Below are positions 1-7,251 of a stretch of 12,419 nucleotides of DNA, in pieces. Each line of letters begins with the position of its first letter. Position 1 is the stretch's first letter. The stretch covers positions 1 through 12,419 of the forward strand of contig SUVZ01000075.1 of the NCBI GenBank assembly GCA_015061765.1, in the 5' to 3' direction. A program made the position numbers and the translations under genes. The notes below the pieces were generated by a model, which saw only the letters and a list, made by a program, of their open reading frames with translations, did no database searches and was not told the DNA's origin. The stretch comes from Lentisphaerota bacterium. Lineage in GTDB: Bacteria > Verrucomicrobiota > Kiritimatiellia > RFP12 > UBA1067.

Positions 1-72
1 CCCCCCTCTTAATCACAGCAAACTGCGATGATCAATTAAACGTGACGGTTGTGTCAGATATGGTTGATAGTA

Positions 73-81
73 TGGTATAAT
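73..81 (+). promoter_or_regulatory. Extended -10 promoter for hisD
   Basis: A perfect TATAAT lies at 76-81, directly preceded by TGG at 73-75, which gives the TGnTATAAT extended -10 form. No good TTGACA-like -35 box is found at 16-18 bp spacing, as is common for extended -10 promoters. Transcription would start near 88, giving a leader of about 20 bases before the hisD ATG that contains the AAGGAG ribosome site at 95-100. Positions 1-72 hold nothing else I can support. Confidence 0.6.
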
Positions 82-109
82 CTATGGACAAATAAAGGAG
101 TTCAGAGAT

Positions 110-1408
110 ATGTTAAGGATTGTCGATTGGTCTGTTTCCAAGCGTCAGAACCGTGCGGTGACGGAGTTTCTCGATCGCAGCGCTTTCCCTGAAGAGGCGG
201 AAAGGGCCGCGTTCGAGGTTTTGGCGGCGATCCGCGCCCGTGGAGACGAAGCTGTGGCCGGGTATGTCGCGAAATTCGAAGGCGCTAAGCTTCAGCCGAA
301 GCAGTTTCGCGTGTCGGCGGCGGAAATGGAGAATGTCGATGCGGCAGTGCCGTCTGCACTCAAACGTGCAGTGAAGGATGCGTATGCGAGAGTCATGAGA
401 TTCTCCAAGGCCTCATTGCGCAAGCCCTGGACGATGAAGACGCCTCGTGGCGGCAGCGCCGGGGAGTTCTTCTCGCCCATGGACCGTGTTGGCGTGTATG
501 TACCCGGCGGCACGGCGCCGCTCGCCTCCACTTCCATCATGACTGCGACTCTCGCCCGCGCCGCCGGCGTGAAGGAGATTGTCGCGTGCACTCCCGCCGG
601 CAAGACCGGCAAGATCAACCCCGTGCTCCTCTACGCTCTCAAGCTCGCGGGAGTCACCGAAGTGTACCGCGTCGGCGGCATCCAGGCGATCGGCATGATG
701 GCGTACGGCACGAAATCCTGTGCAAAGGTGCAGAAGATTGTAGGTCCCGGAAATGCATACGTCACGGCGGCGAAACGTCAGGTGTATGGATATGTCGGAA
801 TCGACCAGGTGGCGGGTCCGAGCGAAATCGCGGTACTCGCGGACGGGACTGTTGATGCCCGCTGGGTCGCAGCAGACCTTCTTTCGCAGGCGGAGCACGG
901 CAGCGGATGGGAGAAGTCGCTTCTCGTCACGCAGTCGAGGGAGTTCGCGGAGAAGGTCAGGCGCGAGCTTTTCGCGCAGACCGAGACGCTTTCCCGCAAG
1001 GAGATCGTCAATCGTGTCATTGACCGAGACGGGATACTCTTCGCGGTCGTGCCAGATCTTGAGGAAGGTCTCGAGCTCGTAAACCGTTTCGCACCCGAAC
1101 ATTTTGAGATCATGTGCAAGGATGCGCTGAAGCTCATGAAGGGCGTGCGCTCTGCAGGCGCAGTGTTCGCCGGTGCATGGACGCCTGAGTCCGCAGGCGA
1201 CTTTGTGGCGGGACCGTCGCATGTGCTGCCGACGGGCGGTGCGGCCAACATGTTCAACGGCCTCACACCCGACGACTTCCGCCGCCGCCACAGTTTCGTG
1301 GCGTTTACGAAAGCCGATCTTGCCGAGACGAAAAAGACGATTGAGGCGTTCGCCGAGGTGGAGGGGCTTGATGCGCACGGGCGTGCGGCGTCAATCCGCT
1401 TTGAGTGA
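110..1408 (+). CDS. hisD: Histidinol dehydrogenase (HisD)
   Basis: This cytoplasmic, zinc-dependent enzyme oxidises L-histidinol to L-histidine in two NAD-dependent steps, the last reactions of histidine synthesis. At 432 aa it has the usual family length and is complete. The key residues are visible with a small offset from the E. coli enzyme: zinc ligands Q260 and H263 in SQAEHG, D364 in GDFVAGPSH, and H423 in DAHGR, plus the catalytic pair E330-H331 in APEHFE. The family stretches VYVPGGTAPLAST and VGPGNAYVTAAKRQV are also present. The ATG at 110 follows AAGGAG (95-100) by 9 bases. No other his genes are nearby, so hisD here is separated from a classical his operon. It is the first gene of a same-strand series with the glycosyltransferase 49 bp downstream. 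The family assignment is very secure. Confidence 0.97.
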   Translation: MLRIVDWSVSKRQNRAVTEFLDRSAFPEEAERAAFEVLAAIRARGDEAVAGYVAKFEGAKLQPKQFRVSAAEMENVDAAVPSALKRAVKDAYARVMRFSKASLRKPWTMKTPRGGSAGEFFSPMDRVGVYVPGGTAPLASTSIMTATLARAAGVKEIVACTPAGKTGKINPVLLYALKLAGVTEVYRVGGIQAIGMMAYGTKSCAKVQKIVGPGNAYVTAAKRQVYGYVGIDQVAGPSEIAVLADGTVDARWVAADLLSQAEHGSGWEKSLLVTQSREFAEKVRRELFAQTETLSRKEIVNRVIDRDGILFAVVPDLEEGLELVNRFAPEHFEIMCKDALKLMKGVRSAGAVFAGAWTPESAGDFVAGPSHVLPTGGAANMFNGLTPDDFRRRHSFVAFTKADLAETKKTIEAFAEVEGLDAHGRAASIRFE

Positions 1409-1457
1409 CGGCAGGGTCTTTCTGATGGTAAGCGTGCTGTAGCTCGAAAGGTGCTTC

Positions 1458-2708
1458 ATGGGCGGTTATTCGTTCACTGTTTTCTTTGATCTGCTGTGCG
1501 GATTGCTCAGCGTCGTCTTCTTCTGGTCGACATTCGTGCTTTTTGCCGGATTGATCAGAAAGGGGCGTGTGCATCCGGCGGCAGAGCGCAGGTTGCGTTT
1601 CGCCGTGCTGATCTGTGCAAGGAACGAAGAACGGGTGATAGAGTTTCCGGTGCGCAGCATTCTGGCGGCTTCATATCCTGCTGAAAAGCGTGAGGTGATC
1701 GTGTTGGCGGACAATTGCACGGACCGCACTTCTGAAGTCGCCCGTGCCGCAGGCGCCACCGTATGGGAGAAGACGTCTCTCAGCGCTGGGAAGGGCGATG
1801 TCCTTGCATGGGGAGTCGAGCGTCTGCGCAAGGAAGGCGGCTTTGACGCTGTGGCCGTTTTCGATGCGGACAATACAATGTGCGCCGGTTGGCTTGATGC
1901 GGTCAACAATGCGTTGAACGATGGCGAGAGCGTTGTCACCGGGCGCCGCCATTCGTCAAATGCCTTTGTGAACGTCATTACGGGATGGTACACCGTGTAC
2001 TGGGCGATGATGAACGAACTGTCCAACAGGGTCCGCACAAATCTTGGACTCTCCGGCAAGCTGACGGGGACAGGTTTTGCGTTTCTGCTTTCATGTCTTG
2101 GCGAAGAGGGCTGGAGCACACGCACAATGGTGGAGGATGTGGAGTTCTCCGTTCAGGGAAACATCGCCGGCAGGCGTGTTGCCTATATCCGGGACGCGGA
2201 TTATTGCGATGAACAGCCAACCGCTCTCATGCCGATGTGGAGGCAATTGCGCCGTTGGGCTACGGGTGGATGGCAGGTTGTGCGTCTGTATTCCCTGCCG
2301 TGGCTGACGACACTGTGCCGTCGTCCGTCGATTTGTCTTTTCGACAGTTTCTTCTCCATTCTCACCGGTATCTCCGTTGCGTTCATCCATCTTGCGAATG
2401 TGATCGCCTTGGCGGTGAAACTGTACACAGGCCAGCCTGTTGTGCCTGCAGTTCAGACGTTTGCCGGATTTCTCCTTTTCGTGTTTGTCATGGGTTGGCT
2501 CACGGCGCTTGCAGCGGTTGCCCTTGCGCCGAAGGGGCAGCGTCCCGGTTTCATTCCGGTTGCGACGTTCCCATTGTTTTCCCTCGTCCTCTCTGCGTCT
2601 GTGCTGTGCACGCTGGTTTTCCCCTCAAGACGCTGGAAGCCGATCCAGCACGGGAATACGGATCTCAAGGGGAGCGGCAGTTCAGGTAATATTGGAGAGT
2701 CAGTTTAA
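1458..2708 (+). CDS. Membrane-bound family 2 glycosyltransferase
   Basis: This 416-aa inner-membrane GT-A glycosyltransferase resembles the processive or polysaccharide-building group (BcsA, IcaA and hyaluronan synthase style). It has an N-terminal hydrophobic helix (about residues 7-32), then a cytosolic catalytic domain. That domain shows ICARNEE (start of the nucleotide-sugar fold), LADNCTDRT, the DxD-type motif D136-A-D138-N, a VED acid pair at 225-227 (likely catalytic base) and Q263-LR-R266-W267, which matches the QxxRW acceptor motif. Several hydrophobic helices follow between about 290 and 395, and the tail is rich in Gly and Ser. The sugar donor and the polymer cannot be told from the sequence. 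It sits 49 bp after hisD, with a modest AAAGG ribosome site at 1447-1451. Its stop codon shares bases with an in-frame ATG (TAATG, 2706-2710) that belongs to the next reading frame, suggesting co-transcription with the esterase. The general call is secure; polysaccharide synthesis is inferred. Confidence 0.88.
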   Translation: MGGYSFTVFFDLLCGLLSVVFFWSTFVLFAGLIRKGRVHPAAERRLRFAVLICARNEERVIEFPVRSILAASYPAEKREVIVLADNCTDRTSEVARAAGATVWEKTSLSAGKGDVLAWGVERLRKEGGFDAVAVFDADNTMCAGWLDAVNNALNDGESVVTGRRHSSNAFVNVITGWYTVYWAMMNELSNRVRTNLGLSGKLTGTGFAFLLSCLGEEGWSTRTMVEDVEFSVQGNIAGRRVAYIRDADYCDEQPTALMPMWRQLRRWATGGWQVVRLYSLPWLTTLCRRPSICLFDSFFSILTGISVAFIHLANVIALAVKLYTGQPVVPAVQTFAGFLLFVFVMGWLTALAAVALAPKGQRPGFIPVATFPLFSLVLSASVLCTLVFPSRRWKPIQHGNTDLKGSGSSGNIGESV

Positions 2709-2755
2709 TGGCGGTGCCTGAAGGAACTACAAAAATAACATGTGGAAGTCAATTT

Positions 2756-2761
2756 AGGGAG
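2756..2761 (+). promoter_or_regulatory. Ribosome binding site that sets the esterase start
   Basis: AGGGAG at 2756-2761 lies 6 bases before the ATG at 2768. It favours 2768 over the upstream in-frame ATG at 2708. The 20 residues between the two starts are polar and would bury the signal peptide, whereas starting at 2768 places the hydrophobic signal segment at the N-terminus. The 2708 ATG has its own weaker GGAG at 2694-2697, so a longer form cannot be fully excluded. Confidence 0.7.
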
Positions 2762-2767
2762 ATCAGA

Positions 2768-4120
2768 ATGAGCATTTTCAATGCAGGAAAAACGGTTTTT
2801 GCCACTATGCTGTTTGCTGGAGTCTGTTCGGCGTCTCAGACCAATAGTTGCTGGTGGGTTTCTGATGAGGAACTTGAATTTGTCAAAAGGCGCACTACGC
2901 ACATGGATTTCGAGCCGGGTACGCCTGAGAGTAACGCCAAGCGTTTCTATTCGAACGAGGAACGCACGGAGTATGTCGAATTCAACTATGACGAATCAAA
3001 GGCGGGCGAAGGCACTTACACGCTTGAAGATCCATTGACATTCATTGATGGCAGGAAGGTGAAGAACGCCTCAGACTGGGCAGAGCGCAGAAAAGAGATC
3101 TTGAAGCTTTTCGAGTGTGAGGTCTATGGGCGAATGCCGCCGAAGCCGGATGAATTCGTGACGGAGCTTGTGTCCGAAAGGCTCACCGAGGATCGCTTCG
3201 CGCTCGAGCGCCGCTACAGGATGTGGTTCAGGAAGGAGAGGACGGGGCCTGCCATTGATTGGATCGTGTTCGTGCCGAGATACGCCAAACATCCCTGCCC
3301 CGTCATACTGCACCTGAACTACAAGGGCAATGATCTGATTGCCTCCGGCAGGACCAACCACTATGTTCTTCCACTCGGCGAGATCGCTGTCCGCGGCTAT
3401 GCGTTCATGTCTGCGCAGTACACACAGATTACCTCTGACGGCAAAAAGGACGGTCCGCCGCCGTTCAGCGGAGTCTGCGAACTCTGGGGTAGACGTGATC
3501 CTAAGGCCACCGACAATACCGGGGCGCTGATGGTGTGGGCGTGGGGTCTTTGCCGCGGACTCGACCTTGCAGAGAGGATACCTGAGATTGATGCATGCCG
3601 TAACATGGTGATCGGCTCATCCCGTCTGGGCAAGGCGGCGCTTCTTGCCGCCGCATATGACGAGCGTTTCAAGGTCTGTGTACCCAACCAGACGGGAGCG
3701 GTGGGCGTGCAGCTCATGAAGCGCAATTTCGGGGAATCGCTCGCAGGACAGCGCCTTTCGCTGGCGCACTGGTACTGTAAAGGCGTATGGAAGTACATGG
3801 ATGATCCGAAGACTCAGCCGTTCGACCAGCATCTTCTGCTTGCCTGTGTGGCGCCTCGTGCGCTTTTGCTTGAGTGCTATCACAAGCTTTGGTTCGATCC
3901 CAAGGGTGAATTTCTGGCGGCGAAGGCGGCTTCTCCCGTGTGGGAGTTCCTGACCGGAAAGGGATTGGGGCTTGAGGAGATGCCGCCGGAGTACAGCGAC
4001 TGCGCCGTCAGGTCTCCGTTTGGTTTTGTCCGCCGCACGGAGTGCCATGGTCTGTCGCCGTATGACTGGAAGTGGGCTTTGGACTTTGCCGATCAAGCTC
4101 TTGGGATGAAGAAGGATTGA
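2768..4120 (+). CDS. Exported CE15-family glucuronoyl esterase-like alpha/beta hydrolase
   Basis: CE15 enzymes cleave the ester between 4-O-methylglucuronic acid of xylan and lignin alcohols. This 450-aa protein starts with a probable signal peptide (residues 1-22, ending VCSA before S23), so it is exported. The family pattern is clear: DPLTFIDGRKV and an EVYGRMP segment near the N-terminus, the nucleophile elbow G-S-S285-R-L-G-K, the VDQH-like FDQHLLLACVAPRALLLE stretch, LWFDPKGEFLAA, and H427 in ECHGLSPYDW as the catalytic histidine. Oddly, the residue 23 positions after the nucleophile, where known family members have the catalytic Glu, is Q308 (PNQTGAVG). The segment where some bacterial members carry an alternative acid reads CYHKLW. 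Activity may therefore be altered or use another acid such as E369 or D377. Its first bases overlap the end of the glycosyltransferase gene region, and a terminator follows. Family call secure; substrate inferred. Confidence 0.87.
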   Translation: MSIFNAGKTVFATMLFAGVCSASQTNSCWWVSDEELEFVKRRTTHMDFEPGTPESNAKRFYSNEERTEYVEFNYDESKAGEGTYTLEDPLTFIDGRKVKNASDWAERRKEILKLFECEVYGRMPPKPDEFVTELVSERLTEDRFALERRYRMWFRKERTGPAIDWIVFVPRYAKHPCPVILHLNYKGNDLIASGRTNHYVLPLGEIAVRGYAFMSAQYTQITSDGKKDGPPPFSGVCELWGRRDPKATDNTGALMVWAWGLCRGLDLAERIPEIDACRNMVIGSSRLGKAALLAAAYDERFKVCVPNQTGAVGVQLMKRNFGESLAGQRLSLAHWYCKGVWKYMDDPKTQPFDQHLLLACVAPRALLLECYHKLWFDPKGEFLAAKAASPVWEFLTGKGLGLEEMPPEYSDCAVRSPFGFVRRTECHGLSPYDWKWALDFADQALGMKKD

Positions 4121-4140
4121 ATCCTTCATCTTTAATTTTT
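4105..4140 (+). terminator. Rho-independent terminator after the esterase gene
   Basis: GAAGGA (4111-4116) pairs with TCCTTC (4122-4127) across a TTGAA loop. An alternative fold extends the stem with GATGAA (4105-4110) pairing to TTCATC (4125-4130). It is followed by TTTAATTTTT at 4131-4140. The stem overlaps the last codons and the TGA stop of the esterase gene. It ends the hisD-to-esterase series and separates it from the fatty acid genes. Confidence 0.7.
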
Positions 4141-4212
4141 GCATGTTTTTTGCGGGTGACCGTCAATTTAACGTAGGCGGTAATGGTCTCAATTTAGTCT
4201 GTATTGCAAAGC

Positions 4213-4241
4213 ATGAGAATTAGTCCGAACCTAATTCTCAT
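4213..4241. repeat. Perfect 11-bp inverted repeat, possible operator
   Basis: ATGAGAATTAG (4213-4223) is followed by a 7-base spacer (4224-4230) and its exact complement CTAATTCTCAT (4231-4241). The arms are AT-rich and no run of T follows, so a rho-independent terminator is less likely than a protein binding site or an RNA hairpin. It lies about 190 bp upstream of the fabH start. The bound factor, if any, is unknown. Confidence 0.6.
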
Positions 4242-4373
4242 TTAATGGGTTGCGTGGGTTGTGCCTCGTGTGACTGTTATCCAGCTTTCAAGCCTGCCAA
4301 ACAGTAAGGACCCGTTGCCGGCAATTGGTACATTTTCTGGTAATGGGTTCTGTTTTTGGTGTTTTGTTTCTGG

Positions 4374-4402
4374 TTGCTAAAATGAGCGTGATTTAGTACC
4401 AT
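4374..4402 (+). promoter_or_regulatory. Candidate promoter for fabH-fabF-fabZ-recJ
   Basis: TTGCTA (4374-4379) and TACCAT (4397-4402) are separated by exactly 17 bp, giving a weak sigma70-type promoter with transcription starting near 4409 and a leader of about 24 bases. The -10 overlaps a sequence at 4393-4409 that resembles the FapR operator consensus. Both hexamers are imperfect, so the exact placement is uncertain. Confidence 0.35.
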
Positions 4403-4432
4403 ATACGCATTATTTTTTGGAGGATGATCAGA

Positions 4433-5413
4433 ATGTCCGTAAAGGTACTCGGAACAGGAAGTTACTTACCCCCCAAGGTCGTAACCAATGACGATCTGTC
4501 AAAGTCGCTTGACACGAGCGACGAGTGGATTTATTCCCATACAGGCATCCATTCCCGCCATATTGCGGAGGAGGATGACTGCACCTCTTCCATGGCGGCG
4601 AAGGCTGGTAAGGCTGCACTTGAGGCGGCCGGGGTTTCACCAGAGGAGATAGGTCTTATAATTGTCGCAACATCCACCCCTGACTACGCCACATTCCCGT
4701 CTACCGCATGTCTCGTGCAGGCGACGCTTGGCTGCAAGGGCTCCGGTGCATACGATCTTCAGGCTGCATGCGCCGGATTTGTGTATGCCATCGAGCAGGC
4801 GCGCTGTTGGGCAAAGGTGAACAAGGGCGCGAAAGCTCTTGTAATAGGCGCCGAGACGCTTTCACGCGTTGTGGACTGGCGCGATCGCGGGAGCTGCATC
4901 CTTTTCGGAGATGGAGCGGGCGCAGTTGTGCTAGGGGACACCGAAGGTGACGGTCCTGAGGCCCACACCGTTCTCTGGGCGGATGGCAATGGCGCGTCCT
5001 TCATCTATCGTGATGGAGGCACCCGCATCAAGCCACAGCCCGGAATGTTCCCGATTCCCACTTTGGTGCTTCAAGGGCATGACGTTTTCGCATTTGCGGT
5101 ACGAGCCCTCGCGAAGGTCACAAACCAGCTTTGCGAGAAGCTCGGCACGACTCCGGCCTTGCTTGACCGTGTGTTTGCGCATCAGGCTAACGGACGCATC
5201 ATCGATGCTGTTGCGCGTCGCATGAAATTGCCGCTTGAGAAGTTCTACCTGAACCTTGAAACCACCGGAAACACATCCGCCGCATCGATTCCGATTGCCC
5301 TTGACGAGGCGGTCCGCAAGGGCGAACTCAAGGATGGCATGAACATCGTCCTGTGCGGATTCGGCGCCGGGCTCACTTATGCCGGAACGTACATGAAATG
5401 GCCTTACCTGTAA
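4433..5413 (+). CDS. fabH: Beta-ketoacyl-ACP synthase III (FabH)
   Basis: FabH catalyses the first condensation of type II fatty acid synthesis, joining acetyl-CoA (or a branched acyl-CoA) to malonyl-ACP in the cytoplasm. The thiolase-fold catalytic triad is complete: C113 in AACAGFVYA, H250 in FAHQANGRI and N280 in TTGNTSAAS. The N-terminus KVLGTGSYLPP and the DEWIYSHTGI segment are typical, and 326 aa is a normal length. I chose the ATG at 4433, because GGAGG at 4419-4423 lies 9 bases before it but touches the alternative in-frame ATG at 4424. FabF begins 32 bp after the stop. The starter specificity cannot be read directly from the sequence. Confidence 0.96.
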   Translation: MSVKVLGTGSYLPPKVVTNDDLSKSLDTSDEWIYSHTGIHSRHIAEEDDCTSSMAAKAGKAALEAAGVSPEEIGLIIVATSTPDYATFPSTACLVQATLGCKGSGAYDLQAACAGFVYAIEQARCWAKVNKGAKALVIGAETLSRVVDWRDRGSCILFGDGAGAVVLGDTEGDGPEAHTVLWADGNGASFIYRDGGTRIKPQPGMFPIPTLVLQGHDVFAFAVRALAKVTNQLCEKLGTTPALLDRVFAHQANGRIIDAVARRMKLPLEKFYLNLETTGNTSAASIPIALDEAVRKGELKDGMNIVLCGFGAGLTYAGTYMKWPYL

Positions 5414-5445
5414 TTTTAAACGACTTAAGCAGAAGGAGACAAAAA

Positions 5446-6705
5446 ATGAAGAAAATCGTCATAACTGGTCTTGGCATGGTTACGCCTGTCGGAAACGGCA
5501 AGGACGCCACCTGGAGCGCTCTCAAGGCTGGCAAATGCGGAATCGGCCGCATTACGAGGTTCGACCCGTCGCGCTGCACATGCCAGGTCGCCGGCGAACT
5601 GAAGGATTTCGACGCATATCTCGCCGAGACGGGCTATGTGGACCGCAAGGCGGCCCGCCACATGGATCCGTTCTCCATCTATGGCGTGGCGGCGGCGGTC
5701 GAGGCTTGGAAGGATGCCGGATTCACGGAAGAGAACAGGCCGGACATGGATCGTGTCGCAACGATCATCGGCAACGGCATCGGTGGCATGAAGACGAACG
5801 GCGAGGCCTACAGGACTCTCTTTGACCGCGGTCCGGACCGTCTCTCCCCGCTCGCCATCCCCGAACTCATCGCGAACGAGGGCGCAGGCAACATCTCGAT
5901 GGCGCTTGGCGCGAAGGGGATGGCCCATGTCGTCGTGACGGCGTGCGCCTCCTCCACCGACGCCATCGGCGTTGCACTCGATGCACTCCGTGCCGGCCGC
6001 GCCGACGTGGTGATCTCCGGCGGCACCGAGGCGACGATCGACGAGTTCGCAGTCGGCGGATTCATGAAGATGCGTGCGCTTGCCACACAGTTCAACGACT
6101 GCCCTGAGAAGTCGTCGCGTCCGTTCAACGCCGACCGCAACGGCTTTGTGATGAGCGAAGGCGCGGCGATGCTCATTCTCGAGACAGAGGAGCATGCAAA
6201 GGCGCGCGGAGCCAAGATATACTGTGAGCTCGCAGGCTACGGCGCAACCTCCGACGCCTATCACATCACGGCTCCCGATCCGAGCGGCGCCGGTGCAGTG
6301 AAGGCGATCAAGCTAGCCCTCAAGGATGCGGGTGTCGAGGATCTCTCGACGGTCGACTACATCAACGCGCATGGCACCTCCACGCACCTCAACGATGTCA
6401 TGGAGACCAAGGCGTTCAAGGAAGTGTTCGGCGACGAACAGGCACGCAAGATCAATGTGTCCTCAACGAAGTCCATGACAGGCCATCTGCTTGGCGCTAC
6501 CGGTGCCCTCGAGGCGGCTGTCTGCGCCATGGCCATCGACGAGAAGTTCATCCCGCCGACGATCAACTATGAGAATCCCGATCCCGAGTGCGACCTGAAC
6601 TACACGCCCAACGCCGGCGTTGAGCGCGATATCCGTGTTGCGGTGAGTACGTCTCTTGGCTTTGGCGGACACAACGGCGTGCTCGTATTCAAGGCCGTGC
6701 AGTAA
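5446..6705 (+). CDS. fabF: Beta-ketoacyl-ACP synthase II (FabF)
   Basis: This 419-aa elongating condensing enzyme adds two carbons from malonyl-ACP to a growing acyl-ACP. The Cys-His-His triad is intact: C167 in VTACASSTDAIG, H309 in NAHGTSTHLND and H347 in SMTGHLLGATGA, with the conserved lysine in SSTKSMTGH. The C-terminus has the usual LGFGGHN. The ATG at 5446 is preceded by AAGGAG (5433-5438) at 7 bases and begins MKKIVITGLGMVTPVGNG, the standard family start. A longer reading frame extends back into fabH but has no family similarity there. It lies between fabH and fabZ with gaps of 32 and 20 bp, and no acpP precedes it, unlike the common acpP-fabF arrangement. Confidence 0.96.
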   Translation: MKKIVITGLGMVTPVGNGKDATWSALKAGKCGIGRITRFDPSRCTCQVAGELKDFDAYLAETGYVDRKAARHMDPFSIYGVAAAVEAWKDAGFTEENRPDMDRVATIIGNGIGGMKTNGEAYRTLFDRGPDRLSPLAIPELIANEGAGNISMALGAKGMAHVVVTACASSTDAIGVALDALRAGRADVVISGGTEATIDEFAVGGFMKMRALATQFNDCPEKSSRPFNADRNGFVMSEGAAMLILETEEHAKARGAKIYCELAGYGATSDAYHITAPDPSGAGAVKAIKLALKDAGVEDLSTVDYINAHGTSTHLNDVMETKAFKEVFGDEQARKINVSSTKSMTGHLLGATGALEAAVCAMAIDEKFIPPTINYENPDPECDLNYTPNAGVERDIRVAVSTSLGFGGHNGVLVFKAVQ

Positions 6706-6725
6706 TGGTTTAAAAGGGGACGCTC

Positions 6726-7217
6726 ATGGAATATCCCAAGTTCAAGGAGGAATTCAATCTTCCCGGAATCAAACTGCTCCCGCATAGAGATCCGTTTCTC
6801 TTTGTGGACGAGCTCATCTCTGCGGATGAGACGGGCGCTCTCGGGAAGTACACATACACCGACCCTTCCACGGCCGTCGAAGGCAAGGCGGTGAATTCCT
6901 TTTTTGAAGGACATTTCCCGACATATCCGGTTGTGCCGGGCGTTGTTCTCGTGGAGTCTATGGCTCAGGTTGCGGGTGCGGCGATTGTCGCACGCAGGGT
7001 TCTCCCGGAAGGGAATGCGGCATTCCTCCTCGCCAAAATCGAGGATGTCCGTTTTCGTCGTCCGGTGCGTCCTGGGGATACCCTGTACACCGTGGTCGAG
7101 AATGTCCGCACAAAACCTAAACTCGGTGTCTTTGCGCTCAAGGGGTATGTGAACGGCGAACTTGTCGCCGAGGCGTCCACCACCTGCGTGCTCGGCACGA
7201 TGGACAACATGAAGTAA
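6726..7217 (+). CDS. fabZ: 3-hydroxyacyl-ACP dehydratase (FabZ)
   Basis: FabZ removes water from 3-hydroxyacyl-ACP to give trans-2-enoyl-ACP in each elongation round. The 163-aa hot-dog-fold protein has LPHRDPFLFVDE (usual LPHRYPFLLVD), catalytic H63 in FFEGHFP and E77 in VLVESMAQVAG. KIEDVRFRRPVRPGD matches the later beta strands. It is slightly longer than the usual 140-150 aa because of an N-terminal extension of about 15 residues and a short tail. The ATG follows AGGGGA (6715-6720) by 5 bases. The motif FFEGHFPTYPVVPG fits FabZ better than FabA. It is packed closely with fabF (20 bp) and recJ (34 bp). Confidence 0.93.
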   Translation: MEYPKFKEEFNLPGIKLLPHRDPFLFVDELISADETGALGKYTYTDPSTAVEGKAVNSFFEGHFPTYPVVPGVVLVESMAQVAGAAIVARRVLPEGNAAFLLAKIEDVRFRRPVRPGDTLYTVVENVRTKPKLGVFALKGYVNGELVAEASTTCVLGTMDNMK

Positions 7218-7251
7218 TCCGTCTTTCGGCTGTGCGAGGGACGCTTCTGAC

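Larger units (their letters stand above)
4141..4418. other. AT-rich regulatory gap before fabH
   Basis: This roughly 280-base stretch has no plausible gene and is clearly richer in A and T than the flanking genes. It contains a second T run at 4146-4151, a perfect inverted repeat at 4213-4241, and a candidate promoter at 4374-4402. The string TTAGT occurs three times on the plus strand (4194, 4220 and 4393), each time continued by a short C-containing tail. Its contents fit a transcription control region for the downstream fab cluster. Confidence 0.6.

Noticed and set aside
413..1378. 321-codon open frame on the minus strand opposite hisD
   Set aside because: The hisD frame is complete with all catalytic residues. 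The antisense product is a basic, low-complexity translation and has no start site of its own.
2708..2767. Upstream start of the esterase at the TAATG overlap
   Set aside because: It would put 20 polar residues in front of the signal peptide, and the ATG at 2768 has the better ribosome site. It is kept only as a less likely alternative.
2783..2830. Lipoprotein signal at Cys20 of the esterase
   Set aside because: The residues before the cysteine (A-G-V-C) do not fit the strict lipobox, where position -1 should be Gly, Ala or Ser. An ordinary signal peptidase I site after VCSA fits better.
5353..5445. N-terminal extension of fabF back into fabH
   Set aside because: The extra 31 residues are basic and lack family similarity, while a strong AAGGAG precedes the ATG at 5446 and the standard FabF N-terminus starts there.
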